Part shown: one piece after another, positions 52,201 through 55,508 of the stretch
Layout: each line of letters begins with the position of its first letter
Position numbering within the stretch: position 1 is the first letter of the stretch
NCBI GenBank assembly: GCA_963971305.1
Contig: OZ020305.1
Span: 7,783,001-7,847,000, forward strand
Direction: 5' to 3'
DNA: 64,000 nucleotides
Source: Arcuatula senhousia
Lineage: Eukaryota; Mollusca; Bivalvia; Mytilida; Mytilidae
Program-made: the position numbers and the translations under genes
Notes under the pieces: model-generated
Seen by the model: the letters and a program-made list of their open reading frames with translations, nothing else
Databases searched by the model: none
Told to the model about the DNA's origin: nothing

Positions 52201-53097
52201 TTTTTATTTTTTTTTTTAAATTGCATATAGTATATATGTTATCACGTCCAAAATTAAGTAATCGACCCCACCTGACACTTCTGTTTTCGGATACTGGCAC
52301 ATATTTATTACAAACAAATGGTTTAGTACACATAGAGATCTTTAGAATATTTCGTTTACCGTCTAAAAAGAAAACAGAACATACAACTGGGGTTACAGTG
52401 CACTTATTCCACATCTCATTGTCTTCTATTCAAACTCCCCTGACAAATCGTTTACACAAAATTTAAATAAATCAGGGGATAGAATTTTCTTCTTGTTTAC
52501 CAAATATTGTGTCGAAAGATTGGGTCTGGCCATAATTTAAATTTGCCTTTAATAAAGTTTGGATAAAGTAGTGTCAAAAACACGCATTGTATGAAGTAGA
52601 GATGAAACATGAAATGTGAACAGTGCTTGGTATATTTTTCGATGAGATAAATGCTAAAAAATATGTTCTATTCTATATATTTGCAGAACAAGTACATAAT
52701 TGTTTCATAAAAATATGGAATTTAGAACCAATATAATTTATATTTGACGGTGTTCACCGATTGTTTTTGAGAAGTTTATAACTGGATAAAAAGTTTTTCA
52801 GTCGCCAAAGTATTTTTGAGAATTGCTTTGCTTCCATGATTTGCAATTGATATCTGGAACTGAATACAAATTTCTTAACATGTCAAGTTTTAAATTGCAG
52901 ATCAGAAAAGGCATAGAACAATTATGATCAAAGTTGAAATTTGAATATCTAAATTGCACTAGATGAGCGATAGGAAATCATTTGGTGTGATATTAAAGAA
53001 TTTTTTGAAAACTAATAAGATATTCTTGATTAGAATTTATCCACTTACCTGCAAAGAAAGCCAGGCCTAGAACCAAAAGGTAGAACCCTACATCCAT
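10220..53097 (-). CDS. DUOX: Dual oxidase (DUOX), complete, 31 coding exons
   Basis: Exons in transcript order: 53097-53049, 41790-41707, 38528-38367, 37859-37672, 37107-36873, 36557-36370, 35600-35507, 33955-33859, 33396-33282, 33078-32985, 32315-32143, 31421-31225, 30268-30123, 28646-28464, 27889-27779, 27401-27184, 26397-26212, 24411-24186, 23627-23534, 22994-22813, 21254-21158, 20644-20442, 19811-19581, 18988-18895, 18660-18611, 18070-17789, 17118-16886, 16265-16104, 15596-15441, 15093-14965, 10342-10220. All have AG/GT borders and agreeing phases: 4782 nt, 1593 residues (vertebrate DUOX about 1550). Signal peptide 1-16; peroxidase-homology domain about 20-600 with proximal His in [10 protein letters not shown] (~263) but EEI where true peroxidases have the distal His; membrane helix ~650-680; EF1 [12 protein letters not shown] (894-905) intact, EF2 [12 protein letters not shown] (930-941) degenerate; reductase helices with both haem His pairs; HPFTLTS (FAD), GGGIGVTPF (NADPH); C-terminus FKHHFENF. 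The enzyme moves electrons from cytosolic NADPH across the membrane to make H2O2. Confidence 0.95.
10425..11560 (+). mobile_element. Pearl/Helentron-like element, six ~174-bp units plus (ACGG)n and hairpin
   Basis: The block GCACATCTACATTATG recurs at 10506, 10679, 10853, 11027, 11201 and 11375 (period 173-174 bp). The array is followed by a GGAC/ACGG microsatellite (about 11484-11511) and a terminal hairpin TATACCCCCCAATTTT-GGAGTGGGGGGTATA. The left end (CTGTGAGCCGCAGCTCACA) is itself a small inverted repeat. A single-unit copy in reverse orientation lies at 60306-60618. It is in the last intron of DUOX, between exon 31 and the nested receptor gene. The 97- and 84-residue frames overlapping its end are artefacts of the repeat. 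Confidence 0.85.
11897..13168 (-). CDS. Cys-loop ligand-gated ion channel subunit, nicotinic acetylcholine receptor-like, single exon
   Basis: 423 residues, intronless, nested in the last DUOX intron on the same strand. Signal peptide about 1-24. Ligand-binding domain follows, with [13 protein letters not shown] (loop D region) and the classical Cys-loop: C161 and C175 separated by 13 residues around YFPFDE. Four helices: about 238-262 (ends VFCIP), 268-290 (pore, preceded by [14 protein letters not shown]), 298-322 and 395-420; the M3-M4 loop is short. The protein would form part of a pentameric plasma-membrane channel; the acidic residue before M2 suggests cations. It lacks the paired cysteines of alpha subunits, and the loop B tryptophan position reads SGTF, so binding of acetylcholine by itself is doubtful. 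Most nicotinic genes have many introns; a single exon suggests retroposition, and an A-rich stretch follows the stop. Large families of single-exon receptors are known in bivalves. The frame is fully open. Confidence 0.9.
   Translation of the reverse strand: MFHDMYSFVLTCGIIAIWMIGVSCSSSFGDQAKLQDTLKNIATSVKPRLNQSHPVNVDIHPYLSSLQNYDEVSGVMTLVLSFVMRWTDDMRQWNRSDYGNVAHTAIPIRYSWIPPILIRNIATKISIYTFENDIDMFTTYVHYSHDGDVLLVVKGVYDFTCTSDVTYFPFDEHSCPIYLQSGTFLTNDVILQASLSTANLEYLQPNSEWTITDTYIETHEISRNSLMHITLTFQRNSRFLMLNLVTPVVFLGFVNLLVFCIPVSSGERGSLAITMLLTFVVFMTMVSDMLPSTENISYLNIFLNVQFLSSVVITVMAVWSISLNHACSEMHFNNLSTQLVLKMGLKFKTGLFGSKKKIQTMNQSSVIDTSCSQSDNKKQDCAWNTCDNIKYSLSLFDCFCFRFFLLIIGFQLIVYPIFFAIRD
13169..14148. other. 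DUOX last-intron sequence upstream of the nested receptor
   Basis: No gene or clear repeat is seen. This would contain the promoter of the nested receptor gene, but no convincing core element could be picked out of the AT-rich sequence. Confidence 0.3.
14161..14518 (+). mobile_element. tRNA-derived SINE with A and B boxes and target duplication
   Basis: The head holds a Pol III A box (TGGTGTAGTGG, 14168-14178) and a B box (GGTTCAAACC, 14212-14221) at tRNA-like spacing. A ~290-bp body and a short ATAAATAAATATG tail follow. The flanks AAACCCATTAGA (14149-14160) and AAACCCATTTAGA (14519-14531) look like a target-site duplication. A headless piece of the same body is at 20208-20365. Inserted in the DUOX last intron, opposite to the gene. 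Confidence 0.85.
14560..14770 (+). mobile_element. Single-unit hairpin-ended element, family H (copy 1)
   Basis: About 210 bp starting TGGCCAGATT and containing AAACAGGAAGTTGATAAGC, CCAACCCTGATGCTGTATAC and AAACTGTTACAAAAA. It ends with a decayed hairpin in which a CAGATTTTCACT block faces TCTGACC. The same core forms the tandem units of the array at 21425-22392. Other copies: 30961, 36631, 53904 and, reversed, 62470. Confidence 0.75.
16555..16772 (+). mobile_element. Palindromic TA-flanked MITE, family M (copy 3, reference copy)
   Basis: 218 bp with inverted ends of about 43 bp: left TACTGTGGTTTCATTATTAT, right ATTAATGAATCCACAGTA. If the outer TA is the target duplication, the element itself runs CTGTGG...CCACAG, as expected for a Tc1/mariner-type MITE. 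No coding capacity. It sits in a DUOX intron. Confidence 0.85.
17355..17605 (-). mobile_element. SINE-like element, minus strand
   Basis: Read on the minus strand it begins GGGCCTGGGTGGCGGAGTAG, where TGGCGGAGTAG fits a tRNA A box. It continues through GGATTACCTCTCAGGTGGTG (decayed B box region) and ends in GGGCATTAAACCATAACAC, next to a GTGTGCGTGTGTGTT run. The layout is that of a tRNA-headed SINE, but the B box is degenerate and no target duplication was seen. Confidence 0.55.
18240..18345 (+). repeat. Microsatellite plus terminal hairpin of a pearl-like element
   Basis: A GACAGACGGG / CAGACTGACAGG microsatellite is followed by the hairpin TATGTCTTCCCACA-AATG-TTGTGGGG with a G run and GAAGACATA. 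It is the 3' module of the same build as at 11485 and 22300. The body upstream is decayed. Confidence 0.6.
20208..20365 (+). mobile_element. Truncated SINE body (same family as 14161-14518)
   Basis: Matches the SINE body without its tRNA head: GATGCTAGTCCTTC, GGTTGTCTCATGTTAGGGG, AGAGCAATAACCCATGCA and GTTAGCTCAATGGGATCC align in order with the copy at 14300-14450. It lies in the DUOX intron between exons 22 and 23. Confidence 0.7.
21425..22392 (+). mobile_element. Pearl/Helentron-like element, five ~170-bp units plus microsatellite and hairpin
   Basis: The block CTGAAAACG.ATCCCACCATATGG recurs at 21518, 21690, 21860, 22028 and 22198 (period 168-172 bp). After the last unit come GGACAGACGG-type repeats (about 22306-22336) and the hairpin ATTATACCCTTCGCAAC-TTC-GTTGCGTGGGGTATAAT. 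The unit core (AACAGGAAGTAGATGA, AATACCAAATAT, AGTTGCTGAGAAATCTGTTA) is the same as in the single-unit family H copies. It lies in the DUOX intron between exons 20 and 21. Confidence 0.85.
23904..24054 (+). mobile_element. Family M MITE (copy 4), internally deleted
   Basis: Starts TGTTGTGGTTGCATTATTAA and ends AGAATCCACAGCAGTA, like the reference copy at 16555, but is only about 150 bp long because the middle is missing. It is followed at 24060-24130 by a GACAGACAGG run and the hairpin ATACCCCCTAAAGTTTGTTTTGGGGGGTTAT, a pearl-like 3' module. Confidence 0.65.
24440..24605. repeat. Decayed pearl-like 3' module (GGAC/GACA microsatellite)
   Basis: An imperfect series of ATGGACAGATGG, ATGGACAAAC, GATTGGACAT and ATGGATGGACAAATAGAC motifs, ending in a TATGCCCCCTTACTTTGTAAGAGCATA hairpin-like stretch. 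It lies in a DUOX intron just before the element at 24664. Confidence 0.5.
24664..26055 (+). mobile_element. Helentron-like element with about six ~166-bp units, ACGG repeat and hairpin
   Basis: Starts AGAGGCTCCAAGGAGCCTGA then CTCACCTGG, the same left module as 6141. CTCTATCTGCAA-type blocks recur at 24807, 24973, 25138, 25312, 25453 and 25619: mostly 165-174 bp apart, one spacing shortened to 141. The right end has ACGGACGGACGACGGAC and the hairpin AGCTCACTTGACC-CTTC-GGGTCAGGTGAGCT. The block CCCTATGTTCTATTTTTAG / GCGGCCATGTTT near 25835 matches the 6141 element, so the two share both termini but differ in their tandem core. It lies in a DUOX intron. Confidence 0.8.
26398..27183. other. DUOX intron between exons 16 and 17, no clear feature
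   Basis: About 790 bp. Two stretches (26570-26720 and 26970-27080) share GGCAAGCAG/GATTGCAAGATGCAAG, an AAGGCTGCTGG / AAGGGCTACTG block, and TTGTTTATGTAGGTTGTG / TGCTTTATGTACATTGTG, so they may be two decayed copies of one repeat. Nothing else is supported. Confidence 0.35.
28850..30153 (-). repeat. 46-bp minisatellite made of the DUOX exon 13 / intron 13 junction
   Basis: About 29 copies of one 46-bp unit with GACATAC at 28850, 28896, 28942, 28988, 29034, a 24-bp partial step to 29058, then every 46 bp exactly to 30116. On the minus strand each unit is 31 nt of exon 13 coding sequence (GAGGTCCAAGCAGATG then TGTTCATTCACAAAG) plus 15 nt of intron beginning GTATGTC. The copy ending at 30123 is the real exon end; the others follow it in transcript order as decoy 5' splice sites. 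Two of the 28 decoys (29518, 29886) have lost the GT. Running past the real donor gives K-G-M-S-stop, so only the first donor keeps the reading frame. Confidence 0.95.
30961..31195 (+). mobile_element. Single-unit hairpin-ended element, family H (copy 2, best preserved)
   Basis: Starts ATGGCCGGATTTCGTTAAAC and carries AGGAAGTAGGTGAGCGACAT, CACCCTGATGCTGTATACC and AGTTGCTGAGAAAACTGTTA. A GC-rich GCCCGCCGCCC run (about 31110-31143) follows, then the terminal hairpin CCGGATTTTTCACT-CCG-TGAAATCCGG. This is one copy of the unit that is tandemly repeated at 21425-22392. Confidence 0.8.
32715..32815 (-). pseudogene. Decayed duplicate of DUOX exon 10
   Basis: About 270 bp downstream (in transcript order) of exon 10 (33078-32985), a stretch keeps AAATCAGCTAC, ACTATGTTGTCTTCTCT and AAGCCATCCCTC in the same order as the exon, with indels between. 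In the matching frame it has a stop (TCTTAAAGAG, where the exon has a Ser-Glu-Arg segment) and the GT donor is TGTAAAC instead of GGTAAATAA. A GTCTGTCTGTC run precedes both copies on the + strand, so the duplication probably carried flanking intron. Not expected to be spliced into a functional protein. Confidence 0.75.
33471..33672 (+). mobile_element. Family M MITE (copy 5)
   Basis: 202 bp: begins CATTGTGGTTTCATTATTAT and ends ATAAATGAATTTACAGTA, with the internal GATAACCCACGAAAAGGAAA block of the family. It lies in the intron between DUOX exons 8 and 9. Confidence 0.8.
34080..34982 (+). mobile_element. Terminal-inverted-repeat element with ~170-bp tandem units
   Basis: GTCAGTAGAC recurs at 34251, 34421, 34591 and 34761: an exact 170-bp period, with a less similar unit before. 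The left end TGTCTCGCCTGTCGCAA is inverse to the right end (TTTGCGACATTCGTCACAGGCGAGACA), and a GCCGCC microsatellite (about 34903-34930) precedes the right end. So this too is array + microsatellite + hairpin-like terminus. Inserted in the intron between DUOX exons 7 and 8; a family M MITE abuts it at 34988. Confidence 0.8.
34988..35193 (+). mobile_element. Family M MITE (copy 6)
   Basis: 206 bp: TACTGTGGTTTCATTGTGGG at the left and AAATGAACCCACAGTA at the right, with TA at both outer edges. It is followed by a short GAACATTGA tandem repeat (about 35214-35250). Confidence 0.8.
36631..36818 (+). mobile_element. Single-unit hairpin-ended element, family H (copy 3)
   Basis: TGGTTGGATTTTGTTTAAC, AGGAAGTAGGTGAGTAACAG, CCATGCTGATGCTGCATACC and AGTTGCTGAGAAAACTGTTA are present in order; the 3' GC tract and hairpin are shortened, ending CTGAAATCTGGCC. 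It lies in the intron between DUOX exons 5 and 6. Confidence 0.75.
38494..40396 (-). repeat. 50-bp minisatellite made of the DUOX intron 2 / exon 3 junction
   Basis: On the minus strand each unit is about 15 nt of intron end (TTATATAATTTCAG) followed by 35 nt of exon 3 (ATACCCATTTATTACGTAAG then AGTAAGGTAGCCTAT). The copy at 38494-38528 is the real exon start. Upstream in transcript order are 25 further copies: nine at 50-bp steps (38571-38971) and sixteen from 39593 to 40377. The last sixteen mix 50-bp units with 58-60-bp units containing CTCAGCTTAATTCTG, so a higher-order pattern has formed. All copies keep the AG. Starting exon 3 at the next copy upstream gives a stop (TAT-AAT-ATA-TAA) before the real exon. 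The array is interrupted by a MITE at 39019-39577. Confidence 0.95.
39019..39577. mobile_element. TTAA-flanked MITE (piggyBac-like target) inside the exon 3 array
   Basis: 559 bp bounded by TTAA at 39015-39018 and 39578-39581. Ends GGTTAGTGAGGACACCTG and (inverted) GGTTAGTGATGACAACTG match at 16 of 18 positions. Sister repeat units nearby (for example at about 39640, 40055 and 40212) read CAGCTTAATTCTG with a single TTAA, showing the empty site and proving an insertion. TTAA duplication is typical of piggyBac transposons, although piggyBac ends usually start CCC/CCY, so the superfamily is tentative. No coding frame. Confidence 0.85.
40567..41608. repeat. Interleaved inverted repeats A-B-A'-B'
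   Basis: Segment A (40567-40848) is inverse to A' (41028-41308): for example TCAATAAGGAGAG against CTCCTTATTGATAA, and GGGCCACACCTGTCGACC against GGTCGACAGGTGTGGCCC. Segment B (40849-41027) is inverse to B' (about 41402-41608): for example GGAGTAGAGCCACGAAGG against CCTTCGTGGCTCTACTCC, and ACAGGTTTAGTCTTGAGAC against GTCTCAAGGCTAAACCTG. The order is A-B-A'-B', not the A-B-B'-A' of a simple foldback. It lies in DUOX intron 2, just after exon 2 in transcript order. Confidence 0.8.
42703..42823 (+). repeat. 25-bp minisatellite, five copies
   Basis: Unit CACATTCACTCAACACATTT plus TGCCC, repeated almost perfectly. It lies in DUOX intron 1. Confidence 0.9.
43370..45301 (+). CDS. LINE ORF1 protein: N-terminal domain, coiled coil, SGNH esterase-like domain, basic tail
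   Basis: 643 residues. Residues 1-180 form a globular domain with [20 protein letters not shown]. Residues about 285-410 are a heptad-rich coiled coil ([20 protein letters not shown] and similar), expected to multimerise. Residues about 437-600 look like an SGNH/GDSL hydrolase: [11 protein letters not shown] fits block I (Ser within GTSN) and [13 protein letters not shown] fits block V (Asp-x-x-His). The tail is basic and Gly/Gln/Arg-rich ([19 protein letters not shown]), suitable for RNA binding. ORF1 proteins package LINE RNA; esterase domains are known in ORF1 of CR1-group elements, role unclear. No zinc knuckle is seen. ATG at 43370 is the first Met of the frame and gives the full N-terminal domain. 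Confidence 0.85.
   Translation: MTDTGPPFDASQFSCTMDELYKRYPKASFPTTLRAPNARAKIKNCEFEKLNEDYEPDANMVAFRTSAARLPFWVRSLWCYLHDYVGKQPGYDVEWSDNPENSVHNLQSIFIELYSKATASNKLVFKVTVFMKTGTIMVQGNKFPSFVTTHFKHLLTLVTQLVDKFGDETALKVPIEHGSHVPSESQERPVLNGHTETPSRIPIRKETPTMARNVTSLDLQELRTEMKSDLSQIELKFTEAVAKLCEAQQSTLNDQFSKVDEIFKHFSKSQVEQIPEKTDSKVNNSLHETISKRNEEIWSLKNKIQSLSNEHQLKKNQHDTTIQKLKNDYDVKIQQLTSDYELKLQTIVNEKDHKISDLEHKIRISAQNVQKSVSDNEALHQKTISQRQNIAQLENLIDSLKRDIEIKDSELISPKLHSSRQTDFDDQPTSKRADKQKPKVLLLGTSNIKNIDPEKLSSNFSTDREIAYNFEETTNFISQSTKDYDAICLHSLTNEIKSKAPVQCLSEFTNILNQCKDKWPTAKLVISLGTPRQDGKNSKINILNAMLQEKLEDENNIFLCDHSNMSHRGTPLNKFLSEDKVHLTNAGTAMLAANLKSTICTSLGIRLFQKPKNNKSGYNHGKGQQGRRQFNKQQNGRGFNSKF
45302..46006 (+). other. 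LINE inter-ORF spacer
   Basis: 705 bp with no coding frame, very T-rich, including a T run at about 45526-45541. Most two-ORF LINEs have a short gap or overlap between ORFs, so the length is notable. How ORF2 is translated from here (internal initiation, reinitiation, or a separate RNA) cannot be told from sequence. Confidence 0.6.
46007..49525 (+). CDS. LINE ORF2 protein: APE-type endonuclease and reverse transcriptase
   Basis: 1172 residues. The endonuclease domain (about 1-285) shows [25 protein letters not shown] (about 161-169) and [10 protein letters not shown] (about 273-282), the conserved active-site blocks of AP-endonuclease-like LINE nucleases. The reverse transcriptase (about 540-830) shows [47 protein letters not shown] and the catalytic [10 protein letters not shown] at about 754-763. 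Near the C-terminus [19 protein letters not shown] (about 1099-1117) is a CCHC-type zinc motif found in many LINE ORF2 proteins. All catalytic residues appear intact. The protein nicks the target and copies the LINE RNA in the nucleus. Confidence 0.95.
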   Translation: MSTSNNIKLCFWNIGGLKSKSKQLNKSTDPLFMKEISTYDIVFLAETHVGYSDSLSFSGFNYFPVCRQKSKNGRFFGGLGILYKPHLKQGIKILPINNTNFQWVVLKKDYFNMGRDIYTCVVYNPPAQSPISNAIEQEGKTLLDILSEDIVNFNNLGDVMICGDFNARTAREHDFIFGDNDYYNTSYKDYVSDVDAGMRNNHDHVIDQRGKDLLNLCIGNKLRILNGRLMGDSFGKFTCYTPNGCSTVDYVLASESLLSQIPFFKVSDFIPTLSDAHCKLTWNIYANFRKPPPRESNKSIPPQYKWDESSSTKLEFELQNPQISERLKKFVNEEIDLSNEDSINIACSNFESIIIDTCDKCLKRPLPSKNKKVTKHKRFFDSELHDMKSQLKYKAKLMSQNPYNMELRNNYYRLYRIYNKTRKHKAKNFSNSIIKQLDELESNNPKAYWSLINSLKEKNDDKISVAPSDFKNHFESLNQIPDRYEKRVNEIKTLLIDYEKGYNSFTDLDFSITDTEILSGINKLKNNKSGGLQLITNDILKSGKIHLLPGIKKLFNSILLSGFYPNNWSAGYLSPIFKSGDRSNPENYRGIAITGCLGKLFNSIFNNRLDKYLEQHNLITPFQIGFTKKSRPSDHMFVLKTIIDKYTKSNKKLYACFVDFRKAFDTVIHDAIYMKILQNGIGGLFYSLLKNMYSKSLLSIRVGHELTDTFTSSIGVRQGDVLSPNLFKIFINDLPKYLESCSDNIYLNTHRVNCLLYADDVVLVSKSAFGLQESLNLLETYCNDWCIDVNTSKTKVLIFNKPGRLINDKFTFRGIPIENVRKYKYLGILFTISGSFTEAKHDLFNKATKALYKLKADLLSLRPSIKSSLHIFNHTVKPILNYSSEIWGCYLPKSFNSTSLCDFTKLPAVFPCEKMEIHLLKYLLGVSKKASNFAVLSEFGKYPIIFDCFKSVLNYWHRLDNSPTELLKNAFTEMKSMHNNGIDTWYGSLMSLLKILNIPVESGSATLNKNYVKYSISEHLKDLFKKLWYKHREKLISEESKLRTYLKIKCNFGYEKYLDIINEFDKRKCFAKFRVSNHQLKIELGRYTKPMTPLDHRICDKCNLNKVEDELHYFSECPKFNTNRNLLFNTVNIYNTNFINLSAFDRLFWCFTCENDKIIHQLSSFLQESNIT
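49786..49935. mobile_element. hAT-type palindromic MITE with 8-bp target duplication
   Basis: 150 bp, an almost complete hairpin. Both ends read CACAGGCGTTTGGGTTCA inward, with arms of about 65 bp. Exact 8-bp target duplication CTTTTATA at 49778-49785 and 49936-49943. An 8-bp duplication is the hAT signature. It sits about 65 bp beyond the LINE tail in DUOX intron 1. Confidence 0.9.
50930..51775 (+). pseudogene. Decayed 3' part of a different LINE reverse transcriptase
   Basis: Broken frames with several stops still read as the C-terminal part of LINE ORF2: [44 protein letters not shown] and [19 protein letters not shown], in the usual order (AKFLG, LVRP..EY, RR..R..MLYKI, WN.L). It is older than the intact LINE upstream and of another family. 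It is interrupted at 51202-51402 by a small hAT-like element. The 60-residue frame at 51578 is part of it. Confidence 0.65.
51202..51402. mobile_element. Short hAT-like element with 8-bp target duplication and GCGACCT repeats
   Basis: 201 bp. Ends GTGGCTCCCGCAGGG and inverted GGACTCCCGCATGG are imperfect inverses. Exact 8-bp target duplication CAGTAATG at 51194-51201 and 51403-51410. The inside is built of degenerate GCGACCT motifs (CGACCTGCGACCT, GCGACTTCCGACCT, GCGACCTTGCGACCT, each occurring more than once). It interrupts the decayed LINE between YQQLRAV and the following coding remnant. Confidence 0.8.
51776..53048. other. DUOX intron 1, 5' part
   Basis: No gene is supported. Two modest open frames on the minus strand (51919-52152 and 52190-52414) are not conserved in any family I recognise and have no splice or start context; the repeat content is unremarkable. 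First-intron enhancers could lie here, but nothing diagnostic was seen. Confidence 0.3.
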
Positions 53098-53903
53098 TAT
53101 ACATCAACAACCTATTCGTGTTCAAATTGACGGCTATAGTCTTTTTTCCTGTATGTCAAATGTGATTCAACGACGAATAAATACGGAACCAGGTACTTGA
53201 ATTATCTTATCATGTTGTAAAATATTGTTTATATGAGTGTTTTAAGCGGATTTATACTGTCCATTGCTTTTAATGTATTTGTCGTAAGCAGTTTTTCGGA
53301 AATTGCGTAATTATATTTAGAAAATTGCTCTCCTGTACCCAATGGCATACTTTGTATCACTTGATTGAAGCTTTTGGCTTTGGTGACAAACCTTGTGTTC
53401 TTGTCATTTATTTCTACTTTGAAATAAATCCCCGTTTTACAATGTTAAATTGTCCAGAATTCTAGATTCTAATTTAATTTGACTTTTGATAATTGCTTTT
53501 CTGCTGAGTCTCTCTAGAGATGAAGAAACATACTTTGATTCATTGTTATAAACAACACCAATAATCAGAATGCACGGAACAACAGGAAAGTTTGGGCTAC
53601 TTACGCAAGTTCCAATAAAGATATACTATGAACAAGGCAACAGTATACATTATGCCTGCTATTGAAGTTATAAAAAAAATATGTTGTGTTTGTTAAAACA
53701 AGTCCTTTGCCGAACAATAACGAAACAATGTTCTCTTCTTTTTGCACATGTAAAAGTACTTAAAACAATTCAAATAAGTTTATCTATTGAAATGTCAGAA
53801 CCTAGTTGAATTGTTTGATAACCACATTTTTTAATTTTTTTTCAGCACGGTTTAAATAAAAGATCTCTAGGCTTATCCATTTATAAAATTTGTAAAAAAT
53901 AAA

Positions 53904-54090
53904 AATTGCCGGAATTTGTTTAACAGGAAGAACAGTGAGCGAAAGACCTTAAACTGAGTCTGTTGTATATGGCCCCCCCCCATGATGGTGTGATAAGTAG
54001 GTGCTGAGAAAACTGTTATGAAATATTTCCTGGCCGTCGCCCGTCAATTACCATTTTATACTCAGGATTTTGTCTACATAAAATACCGAC
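53904..54090 (+). mobile_element. Single-unit hairpin-ended element, family H (copy 4)
   Basis: TTGCCGGAATTTGTTTAAC, AGGAAGAACAGTGAGCGAAAG and GGTGCTGAGAAAACTGTTAT are in the family order; the middle is shortened and the C run at about 53971-53981 replaces part of the core. Upstream of DUOX. Confidence 0.65.
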
Positions 54091-54659
54091 TAACATGACA
54101 ATGACTTTGAAAATTGCAAGAAATTGCACAAACAGTGATGGTAGACGACTATGAATAGGCATTACGACATTTTGCAGTGTTTGGCAAATTTGTTTTATAA
54201 TGACTATTGGCTTTGTATTATTATCATCTGTTCACACAAATGCAGCTATAAACAAATCCTTCCTGGTTAAATAATCCGACAAACATGTTATAATCACAAA
54301 CAGTATCCGGTCATTGCGTACTTTGTACATGTATTGTTTTATATCTATTGGTTTTATTAATGATGTCTCATAACAGTTTTTAAAAACAAAACGGAGACGT
54401 GATCTAAATTCGTGACCAGCTGCATGATTATGATTTTTGAATTTCTGGTAATGATCGACAAATTTGGCCTATGTGTGTAATTTCCAAACATTCGGACTTA
54501 GAAATTTTCAAATTTAATGGAATGTTCTGCCATGCCGCTGATCATATCCAAAATGTCCCAAAATTAATAAAACTGACCCATGATTAATTCTTTTTAGCAA
54601 CAGACGAATGCATCAGATCGCAATTTGCAACATTTAGACTTCAAATTTAGGATTTTTTG

Positions 54660-55150
54660 GGGCGGGATGGGGAGGTTGCTTGATAGAGCTAAACGGTTAA
54701 CAAGCAAATGGTTAAATTGTTGCTCCCAGGTTGTTGCCATCACTCAAGAAATTTTACGGAGTTTCGTGTGCTTGTAGACAAATACGGGATATCTATCTCT
54801 CATGCAGATGAGCACAGGTGTTGGTTTGACATAGAGTTTGGTAATGTCATCTTTTCCGGATTTGACCAACACTTAATCGATCTTTGGCAACGTGACGGGT
54901 GTGCTGTAGCAAGGCAAGCATGAAACTGCTGGTAAGTTTACCCTTCCGGAGCACCCTAGTTCACTCTCGTTTCTACTGCAGTTCACGTTGCTGAGTGCGA
55001 TTTTGTTGTTATGTGTGTGGTTTTTTTTCTGTTTTTTGTTGTCGTGTGGTTTGTTTCTTGTCTTTGTCTCTTCGGTATAATGATGTTTGATTACCCATTG
55101 ATACACCTTTGCTTCTTGCCACCCATACTATTTTAAGACTCTTCAGTGTT
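54660..55150 (+). pseudogene. Decayed retroelement fragment
   Basis: LKKFYG in one frame followed by LVDKYGISISH in the next resembles the C-terminal end of reverse-transcriptase proteins of a retroelement common in mussels. After it come TTACCCTTCCGGAGCACC and CAGTTCACGTTGCTGAG with GT-rich 3' sequence, which I associate with the 3' end of the same repeat. The 71-residue frame 54708-54923 is a broken part of it. Confidence 0.45.
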
Positions 55151-55376
55151 GTCACGTATAATTTATGTTTTATTTCTTCTTTTTTCGGTATTCCATTTTT
55201 CATAAAGACTGCTTTGTTACATGATATATATAATGCTAGTAAAACATCTGCACCAGTTATTCTTTACTAGTCAACAATTCAACATACTATATAATGTTGC
55301 ATTATCAGCATACCTGAGTCTACAAAAGGACCGTGTTATAAAACAAGAAAACAGGCAGACTTTTGCATACAAAAAC

Positions 55377-55382
55377 TTTATT
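55377..55382 (-). promoter_or_regulatory. Polyadenylation signal AATAAA, ODF3-like gene
   Basis: Inverse AATAAA 127 nt beyond the stop codon of the ODF3-like gene on the minus strand. Confidence 0.5.
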
Positions 55383-55508
55383 ACCTACTCCTTAAATAAA
55401 AATCATTCATAAAATAGAATAAAATGTATATAAATTTCAAAAATAAAAACAAATCTAATAAAAAAAACCAATAACAACAACAAGGTGCAGATATAACAAA
55501 TGTGTTCT

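Larger units (their letters stand above)
53098..55376. other. DUOX upstream region and ODF3-like 3' flank
   Basis: Contains the DUOX promoter, but no clear TATA box or initiator was picked out near 53100-53200. The remainder holds a family H element (53904-54090), a decayed retroelement piece (54660-55150) and AT-rich sequence. No DUOXA (DUOX maturation factor) gene is present here, although vertebrates keep it next to DUOX. Confidence 0.4.

Noticed and set aside
51919..52414. Two minus-strand open frames (77 and 74 residues) considered as an unknown small gene
   Set aside because: No start context, signal peptide or family resemblance, and no splice pairing that joins them; chance frames are common at this base composition.
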